A stretch of 64,000 bases of DNA from Paramarasmius palmivorus (lineage: Eukaryota > Basidiomycota > Agaricomycetes > Agaricales > Marasmiaceae): positions 1-64,000 of the forward strand of contig JAYKXP010000125.1 in NCBI GenBank assembly GCA_037176845.1, read 5' to 3'. The notes below the pieces were generated by a model that ran no database searches, had not been told where the DNA came from, and saw nothing but the letters and a program-made list of their open reading frames with translations. Positions 56,730 to 64,000 of the stretch are shown here, one piece after another (within the stretch, counting starts at the first letter, position 1; each line of letters opens with the position of its first letter). The translations under genes were made by a program, and so were the position numbers.

Positions 56730-58094
56730 ATGAAGCTCTCCAACGCTCTAGGTGTCGTCTTCCTCTGGATTGTGTCAAGTTTTGCGTTACCACTCGAAGA
56801 AAAACGGCAGAATCTGGCTACGGTGTATTACTCTTGTACGCAACCTAATACCGTCGCTTTTACTTTCGTGAGTGACCTGTTTTGTTCGAAGAACTCTGGC
56901 TCTTTCTCTAACCACTTTGCTATAGGATGATGGACCGTGGATCTATAGGTCTGTTTCCCTTTGTGAAAACCAGTTCTCTTTGCCGAAGCTTTCGCGTTCA
57001 GTGACCAGATTGTATCATTCCTGAGAGATCAAGGAGTCAAGGCTACCTTTTTCTTCAGTGCGTACTCCCCATCTCTTGCTACCCCCCTATATCTGATGTT
57101 CCACGTCAGATGGAAATAACTGTACGTTTCCGAACCTGAGACTTCTAACCGACGCTGAAGATTCCCAGACGACTGCATCTACAATACCGATGCTATGAAC
57201 CGTGTCAAGAACGTTTACAACAACGGTCACATGGTCGCTTCACATACTTGGAGACACGCTCATCTTACTACACTTGATTGGGACCACAGTACGCCACTTC
57301 CTGCCTTTGTGGATCTTTCTCCTGACTTGTGGTGCTTTGGATAGTCCATGACGAGATGTGGAGAGTCGAACGTGTGTACAACGTCACAGGTAGCAAAAAG
57401 AAAGCTCTTAATGTGACTTATAGAGGCCCTTTGGAGGATTGTCGGAGCCTATCCAGCATTCGTGCGAGCTCGTGAGTACTCTCTCGTGTTTCTTGATCGA
57501 AAGCTCCAACTCATCTCGATGGTTCCAGCATATGGTGAATTCAACGATCTAGTACGTCAAGTTGCTGCAGCACGAGGACAGAACCTCGTTCAATGGGATT
57601 ACGAGTACGCGCTCCACCACCCCGCTTTCTTTGAGGCTTGGAACCTAAAGACACTCCCTAGCTCGGGCGACTCTTTCGGAAAGAGTGCAGACGATGTCAA
57701 GAATGGCTACGCGGATCTGATTCGACAACACCCGAATACTATTCTTACTCTGAATCATGAGACGCTACGTGAGTGCTTTGTTGGTGCAGTACCTGTTGAG
57801 CCTAGCTAACTTGGAATCGTCGACAGAGGTTACAGCGTACGTGCAACTGCTAGTTACACTGGTTTTCGTGTGGCTCAGTGATCCTTGATCCTTTTAAACA
57901 GTACCGACGCCATGTACACTGTCATCCCAGCGCTGAAGAATGCAGGATACAATCTCGTCACAGTTGCCGAGTGTCTTGGAATGCAGCCTTATCAGAGAGT
58001 TGGTAGCCCACAGACTCCGGATGTGAGTGTGTCGTTTTTGTTGCACAGGTTACTGGGCTGACCTTGTGTATTACAGTCTTCCTGGACATGCTAG
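56730..58094 (+). CDS. secreted polysaccharide deacetylase (CE4, chitin deacetylase-like)
   Basis: Twelve exons join in frame to 251 residues: 56730-56867, 56926-56948, 57002-57057, 57110-57121, 57169-57288, 57345-57371, 57424-57471, 57529-57604, 57662-57768, 57827-57836, 57902-58022, 58077-58094. A signal peptide (MKLSNALGVVFLWIVSSFA) precedes the NodB motifs TFDDGPW (catalytic and metal Asp), SHTWRHAHL (metal His), RAPYGEFN, WDYDSGDS and LTLNHET. This set defines family 4 esterases, which remove acetyl groups from chitin or related polymers outside the cell. There is no GPI tail or chitin-binding module. Two exons are only 12 and 10 nt long. Confidence 0.9.
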
Positions 58095-58227
58095 CTGGAG
58101 GTCATGCACGGACTTTGCTGTCTCCTTTAACGATTTCGGACGTTTCCACGACTATCTATAGTAGTAGCTTTCCACGTAGTTTTTACAGTACTCACACCGC
58201 CTCGGGCGCCTAATACACCTTCGTCTA

Positions 58228-59160
58228 ATGACCAACCTTGACACACCCTTTGAATCCATCCACAACTTCCGTGACGTTGCTCACGTTGTCGAAACTCTCC
58301 CCAAAGGCCTTTTATACCGTTCCGGTCGACTAGACGATGCTACACCCTCCGATATACACAAGCTCTCTTCAGAGTATCAAATCAAAACGGTGATAGACTT
58401 ACGAACCAAATCCGAGCATATCAAACAAAAGCAGAGGAGTGACCGCCAAAGAATGGAAGATATGTCATGGGAGACTGTGAAGGTCCATTTTATTGGGAGA
58501 CAGTATGAAGTTCAGATGTTGAAGGAGTTGGGGTTGTTTAAAGCGATGTACGTTGCTTTTTTGAATTTCTGAATGTTCGGATTGAGGGTGTGCTGATGCA
58601 CAACTACAGCTGGTTCCTCGTTCTCATGTTATTGCAGTTTAGGATGGCTGCTATACGTGTTTTGGGAAGGAACGTTCTCACTCCCAAGGGCATGGAAGGG
58701 CTGAATAGAGATTTGTTGACGTATTGCAGAGCGGAGATTTTACAGGTTGGTTTCTTCGTTCTTTCAGGACTGACATGGTTGTTTATACGTTTAGTAGACT
58801 CTGGAGATCCTCATAAACCCCTCATCGTATCCGGTCCTTATACATTGTACGCAAGGCAAAGACCGTTCAGGGCTCATCGTTATGCTCGTTCTCTTCACGT
58901 TACATGTCCCTCTTCAAACAATCAAAGCCGATTACACACTTTCCCAACAAGGCCTCGACAGGATACGCGATTCTATGCGAGAGGAGGTGAAGGAGATTGG
59001 CATGACAGAGTCGTATATGATGGCCCCGGAAAGTGTAGTTGATGCGGTGTGGGAGTACTTGGAAGAGGGATACGGTGGTGTGGAAGGGTATCTGGATGAG
59101 ATTGGGTTTGGTGAGAAGAAAAGAAGGATGTTGAAAGAGATTTTTGGTGTTGGGGAGTAG
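58228..59160 (+). CDS. Tyr/Ser protein phosphatase (Y_phosphatase3 type)
   Basis: Three exons (58228-58547, 58610-58745, 58798-59160) give 272 residues. The start region NFRDVAHVVETLPKGLLYRS and TVIDLRTKSE are typical of this family of lipid/protein phosphatases. The P-loop is HCTQGKDRSG (C-x5-R; Cys nucleophile and Arg). It lies in the middle of exon 3, where a wrong intron choice would remove it. The C-terminal helices include MREEVKEIG and SVVDAVWEYLEEGYGGVEGY. The predicted intracellular hydrolase acts on phosphotyrosine, phosphoserine or phosphoinositide; the substrate is unknown. It is only about 130 bp downstream of the deacetylase, same strand. Confidence 0.85.
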
Positions 59161-59273
59161 TAGCGACGTAACGTTGGTGATACCGTCGCGAGCAGCGAAC
59201 ACGGATGTAAATTAATACGCGTCGCAGACAAGGCCGCAGCACGTGCACCAAGTCTTGTTCTGAAATAACCACC

Positions 59274-59975
59274 ATGTCGCGCATTGTCGACCCTTCTTCC
59301 AACGACTTGAAGATGTCAGTGAGTAAAGAAAGATCTGGTCGCTTTCATGCTGTTGATACAATCGAGGCTTTTAGGCCCCTGAGGAATCTTTATGGAGCCT
59401 ACTCCGACAACAGGGTTATGAGAGAGCTATCGGACGCCCATGGACGATGGAGGAGAAACTCGAAATGATAAAGAGTCTTGTGCGTCTACACGGGTCGGTA
59501 GAAGAGGCCATCTCCAGAGTTCGCGGAGACAACATTCAGATAGACCCTCGACTCAGCCATCTCGGCGTACGTTGCACTCGTTCCTGTCACATTGCCACTG
59601 CACTCACACCAAACGACTGACTAGGCTCGCTGTCCAGAACCAGACATTCCATGCAAGAGTTTTGAATTTGGAAACATCAAGGTTTTTTACCATCCCGACG
59701 AGTGGCCCCTTTTCCCCCGAGGCTCGTGGTCGTTCTACATCGCGCGTCCAGGTAGCGATACCACTCAGTGCATCCATTGGGCCGCCGAGGATATCTCAAT
59801 CTTTGCGTTGGGGCCTTCCAATCGTTGGGATTACTGTTGCATTTTGACTGTTCCATCCGGCACCAGAATCCGGATCGACTATCCGTACTTGAAATCGCGT
59901 CACATTCAAGAGCTGGTGTTTCCTATGCAGGCAGTGGCTATGACTCCGGGGATTCCTGTTGCTGTCCTTCCGTGA
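59274..59975 (+). CDS. unknown 195-residue protein
   Basis: Three exons (59274-59318, 59375-59566, 59625-59975) join to an intact 195-residue frame with GT-AG introns. The first 80 residues are helical (MEEKLEMIKSLVRLHGSVEE). The rest is beta-like with aromatic residues (FGNIKVFYHPDEWPLFPRGS, WSFYIARPGS, RWDYCCILTVPSGTRIRIDY). No signal peptide, no membrane segment, no motif I recognise. The consistent splice sites and frame make it a probable real gene, maybe specific to agarics. Confidence 0.65.
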
Positions 59976-60273
59976 TTATCTGTCTTTGTTTTGTGGACGA
60001 AGGGCAAGGAAATTGTACATATTTCTCCTTGAATCTACCCTCTTTGCACGTGTATGAACATTCAAAGCGGTGCCTCGCCTTGGTGCCCGTCAGCAGCTAG
60101 GTGCGTCAAAGGAAAATTACCTGCAGTTGAGGAGTACGAGTGGCAATCAGAAGTGGCTACTCTTGCTTTCTCAGACTCGAGCAATGTTGACTGAAGATAG
60201 AGCATATATGCATACGAGTGCCCTAAAAACACATGCTATAGTAACAGATAGAGAATGATGCGAAATACAACAA

Positions 60274-61156
60274 CTAGTACGCCTTCTTTGTACCAGCGAG
60301 CTGTAAGTGCGCACTGTACTCGTCGTAAGGAAGTTTGGAAAGAGGAATCTCTCTCCATAAATCGGGGGTGAGGAATGCGTAAGTTTTTGTGATCTGTGGA
60401 AAAGAGTAAGAATAGTATACATGAAAGCGAAAGGGACAAGGCTTACGGCGGCGAAGGTAGCCTTCAAGAAGTTACCCATGGTAGCAGTCGAACCCTTTGA
60501 TTGGGTGTAGACATCCTCGATACCAGCCAGCTGGAGAAGTCGCTTCGAAGCGGGAGCAGCGACGATACCAGTTCCACGGGGAGCTGGGATCAACCGACAC
60601 ATAACAGATCCAACCTTTCCGCTGACCTTGGATGGCACAGTGTGTGGTTCACCAAGCTTGGCACCCCAGTAACCTCGACGAACGGGAATGATGGAAAGTT
60701 TGGCCAGGATGATAGCACCACGGATGGCAGTAGCGACTTCCTTTGCACACTTGACACCGAGACCAACGTGTCCCTCAAAGTCACCAATGGCAACAAAGGC
60801 CTTGAAACGGGTACGCTGACCGGCACGGGTTTGCTTTTGAACGGGCATGATTTTCATGACCTCGTCCTTGAGTTTGGGGAGGAAGAAATCGACGATCTGG
60901 AATTCCTTGACGGGGAGAGAGAACAGGTAGATCTCCTCCATGGATTTGATTTTGCCGTCTTTGACGAGACGACCGAGCTTGGTGACAGGGACCCTGTAAC
61001 TCGAATGAGAATCGATACGGACCATACAAATTCTGCTACTCACCACTCCTTCTCATCGTCCTTGCGAGCTCCACGTCGAGGTCCTCTTCTGCCCCGTCCA
61101 CGGTCACCACGTCCACGTCCAAATCCACCACGTCCACGAGGAGCACTGTCGGCCAT
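60274..61156 (-). CDS. RPS2: 40S ribosomal protein S2 (uS5)
   Basis: Three exons (61156-61044, 60993-60447, 60393-60274) give 259 residues. The N-terminus is Arg/Gly-rich ([19 protein letters not shown]), as in eukaryotic S2. The S5 domain follows: [85 protein letters not shown], and the end [11 protein letters not shown]...GTKKAY. It is part of the small subunit's mRNA-entry region and decoding fidelity. Length and motifs match the family; a housekeeping gene. Confidence 0.95.
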
Positions 61157-61507
61157 TTTTTGTTATGGGAAAGTTATCTGTCTCGTTGATCAGCAATCCA
61201 TCGACATAAACCACGAAAATTCAAAATTGGACAGCGGTAAAGCATTCTGAAAGCCTCCTGGGGCGTATAAAAACGATAAAAACGACCACTTACATGTCTT
61301 GACGGCGTCGAGGCTTGCCTTTGGGTTCGTCCTGGCGGTGAAGCTACGATTTCTGCTGCAGTGTGATTAGTCATCTGGTCTTGGCGTTCTCACGAGCGGA
61401 AGCCACTCAGAGATTCCGGGTTAGGGTTACTCGATAGGAGTCTTTCGTTTTCCAAGTTCCTGCATGGTCGAATACGAACAATAGCTCGACATACGGTAAG
61501 TAATTTT
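61157..61507. promoter_or_regulatory. shared upstream region of RPS2 and the kinase
   Basis: About 350 bases separate the divergent starts. It contains a possible 5' exon and donor for the kinase (ACG|GTAAGT near 61,498) and probable RPS2 leader introns (several CTTAC/CTGC sites near 61,290-61,360). No TATA box was identified. Confidence 0.4.
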
Positions 61508-64000
61508 GTGCCATTTTATTTGCTAATTCTGTGCGTTGATATTCGGCTCTTAGGGCATTCAACACGGCAAACTACCAACCTGGCTTTTCCATATCTTCGA
61601 CTTCCCGAACCATACGGGAGCATCCCTGCTGAAGTTCCTTACGGCTGGTTCAAAACCGCTCTTCTGCACCATGTCGACGACGACTTAATCTCGAATGTCC
61701 ACAAAAGACTCAAAGACAATGAGGTATTGTCGGATGACGGCTGGACTGGGATGGATCCCAAGGACGAGGAGGAAGAGGTTTTTGCGCCCTTGGTCGACGG
61801 TTTCAACGCCATTCTCGACATTCTCAGCGAATTGACTGGAGCGGAGAAGCACATCAAGTTTTCGAACACGTTTTCAAGTCTTATCAAGACGCAGCGATCT
61901 GACTATAGCTACAAATCCGATATGGCCGTCTCGTTAACCCAAACGATGACTTTTGGCAGGGAGGCAGGAGAGCAGCATGATCATGAGTGGGATGTAGTGG
62001 TGTTGGGAGAATATGACAAGTGTAGCTCTCGTTGGTGTACGGACGATGTGAGCGTTCATCCCTTGTGCTTCTTCGCATGCTTACATGACGTACAGAACAT
62101 TGCCAGAATTGTTGGAAATGCCTCTGGCCTTCTCGGCAGAGACCCTACTCGACGATTCACGTATGGTTTGACTATCGAAAATACCAACGTACAATTTTGG
62201 TTCTTCTCGAGGTCTCATGTTTATGTTACCGAAAATCTCGACATTCATAAGGTCTATCAGACAAAGACTGTACTTGAACCCAGACTCATGACTCCTTCAC
62301 AGGACACGAAAGCCTTGATATACTTCGTACTAGCTCTCGGCTCTTCCAGCAAGGTGGAACTAGGCTTCGATCCCACTGTCCAGAGAGTTCCGTATGGACC
62401 TGCGAAGGAACCGGTTTATCGTTTCACTATCGATGGACACCAATATCAAGCGGTTCAATCCATCAGGGGGTGGAAGGCTTATACCATCCTAGGCAGTGCT
62501 AGTCGCATCTACAAGGTCAGGCGCGTACTACCGAGCGGCGAGCTCAGCAAAGTCGTCGAGGTGATGAAGGATCTCTGGATTCCAGAAGGCATTCGGACAG
62601 AGTACGACCTGCGTCAAGCCATCAAGGTCAAGATCAACAAGGTCAACCCAGTCGAAGGGCTGGATCCACAGGCTTTCGATCGTCATTTTGTCAAGATTGA
62701 AGGGTGCGAATTTGTACAGGTGCCTTCGACGTCGGATAGACAATCGTTGGTCAATGATTCTTCTACGAATTTCCTGCGGCACGCGACACCCCCGGAGTAT
62801 GAGATACTCCATCTTCAAAGTACCTCTTCGGCTTCTAGGAGAAACTCTTGCTTTCGTTCTCCAACGAGCACACCTGAACATACCTGCGAGCGGTTGGAAG
62901 ATGGAGATTATGATCATCGGACTCAGGCTAATACGGCGGACCTACGGAGACTCAAATACGAACAGTACAAGAATCTGACTCATTGTCGGATCCTCATGGA
63001 GGATGCGGGAAGGCCACTCTTCCAAGTTCGTGACATGCGTACGTTCATTGTGTGCATCGTTCAAACCATTACTGGTGCGCCTGGATCATTGCAAGTTGTG
63101 ACTGTATCCTGACTTGTTCTACAGCCCTCATGTTTCTGTATTCTGCTGGCTTCGTTCATCGGGATATCAGCGCCGGAAATATCCTTGTATCCGAGGAGAA
63201 TGGAGAGGTCATCTGCAAGCTCAGCGATCTAGAAACTGCGAAGGAAATCAACTCTGAGAACGGGTACCCACTGCGGGATGTCAACGTTGTGAGTATCCGC
63301 CCCGAGGAATCGCGACTTTTGGTGTTAATCAACTGATAGGGAACACCACTTTACATGGCGACTGAAGTCGCGAGCGGGCATTGGCAGTTTCAACCTTCTC
63401 CCCCTTCGCCGAAGTTGACGCCGAACGAATGTGTGCTCCTGGGTAGCCTTGAAGAAGACGAGACGTCATCATGGACGCAACCTTTACATAAACTCAAAGA
63501 AATCAGCTTCAATTTTCTACACGATTTAGAATCCCTATTCTGGATCTGCATGCACTTTCTCGTGGAGGTGCATGCTCGGGATGAAGAGATTAGCAACCGG
63601 CTTACGGAGAACCGTCTTCGCGACTTCGATCTCGTTTTTTGGATGTCCCGTTGGACGTTCTTCCGAGGAACACTCGGAGTCGTGTTACAATCTAGCGTCT
63701 CTTCACGACTCTACAGCGTGTATCGATATCTGTATCATCTCGCGCGGATTTTGGAGGAGGAATATAGACGAATCGAAAATACAACAAGTGAAACTACTCT
63801 CGATGTCTCTGTCGATGTGTACAAGAAGCTGCAAACATGGTTACATGATCTTCTGGCATGCGACTCACCTAACTTGTGGCTAGGCGAGGTGGTTAACACC
63901 AAGGAGTATGTATCCGCCGATAGGAAGCGGAAGGCTGGCACGAGCATTGACAATGCGTCTGCGAAGGAGGCAAAACGCCACGCTGGCAGTGGCGGAAGTT
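61508..64000 (+). CDS. FunK1-type fungal protein kinase, 3' end outside window
   Basis: The frame opens near 61,508, but the acceptor CTCTTAG (ending about 61,553) suggests the true start is in an upstream exon. An in-frame 48-nt intron is likely at 62,049-62,096. FunK1 features are YGLTIENTNVQFWFFSRSH, ALGSSSKVELGFDP, YKVRRVLPSGELSKVVEVMK (Lys), then after introns FVHRDISAGNILVSE (catalytic loop), KLSDLETAK (SDLE instead of DFG, usual in this family) and GTPLYMATEVASGHWQF. It continues through DLESLFWICMHFLVE to the window's end near RKRKAGTSIDNAS. FunK1 kinases are expanded in mushroom-forming fungi; role unknown. Confidence 0.88.

Noticed and set aside
60501..61250. 249-codon plus-strand ORF over RPS2
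   Set aside because: Antisense to a highly conserved ribosomal gene, whose frame explains the openness.
1..64000. CRISPR arrays, operons or bacterial genes
   Set aside because: No regular spaced repeats; spliced genes throughout show a eukaryotic genome.

Overview
The window is nuclear DNA of a filamentous basidiomycete, most likely an agaric (Agaricomycetes). The signs are many short GT-AG introns of about 45-65 nt, a FunK1 fungal-specific kinase, a KDZ transposase with its CxC2 cysteine cluster, a Ty3/gypsy gag, a Zn2Cys6/Fungal_trans regulator, an AreA-GATA-like (DUF1752/DUF3295) protein and families of agaric-only hypothetical proteins. I see no bacterial, organellar or ribosomal RNA sequence. 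Exon boundaries were read by eye from splice sites and frame continuity; where exon lengths sum to a whole open frame, I say so.

Layout. (1) Positions 1-7,720 look like accessory or transposon-like DNA: an intact ten-exon minus-strand gene with a Zn2Cys6-type cysteine pattern (2,781-5,357), a decayed minus-strand gene (430-1,603), a tRNA-like unit (2,182-2,273), a TATA-like site and a cluster of hairpin repeats (7,190-7,356). This block is very rich in the palindrome CATATG, which recurs inside the introns. (2) Positions 8,283-20,700 are a KDZ transposon neighbourhood: a frameshifted agaric-type ORF, a putative gene with SUMO-interaction-like motifs, a broken HNH nuclease gene, and a complete 11-exon KDZ transposase (16,323-20,305) followed by subterminal repeats. 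(3) Positions 20,812-23,640 hold the 5' end of a Ty3/gypsy retroelement, cut off just before protease/pol. (4) Positions 25,063-31,202 hold two agaric hypothetical genes (one frame-disrupted, one with a C2H2 finger) and the Golgi tether gene COG3. (5) Positions 32,849-39,460 carry three paralogous cysteine-rich secreted proteins in tandem, interrupted by an F-box gene. (6) Positions 40,032-49,241 hold two regulators, a Zn2Cys6 factor and a DUF1752/DUF3295 protein. (7) About 49.2-54.1 kb is gene-poor. (8) Positions 54,140-64,000 hold an Sfp1-like zinc-finger gene, a secreted polysaccharide deacetylase, a dual-specificity-type phosphatase, an unknown small gene, RPS2 and a FunK1 kinase that runs off the end.

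Housekeeping genes (COG3, RPS2) alternate with lineage-specific families and mobile elements. The secreted triplet and the deacetylase concern the cell surface; the regulators and kinase are single genes with no visible shared pathway. The points most worth follow-up are the secreted-protein tandem with a conserved GC-AG intron, the CATATG-marked intron-rich gene, the KDZ element with covarying subterminal inverted repeats, and the compensated hairpin repeats at 7.2 kb.
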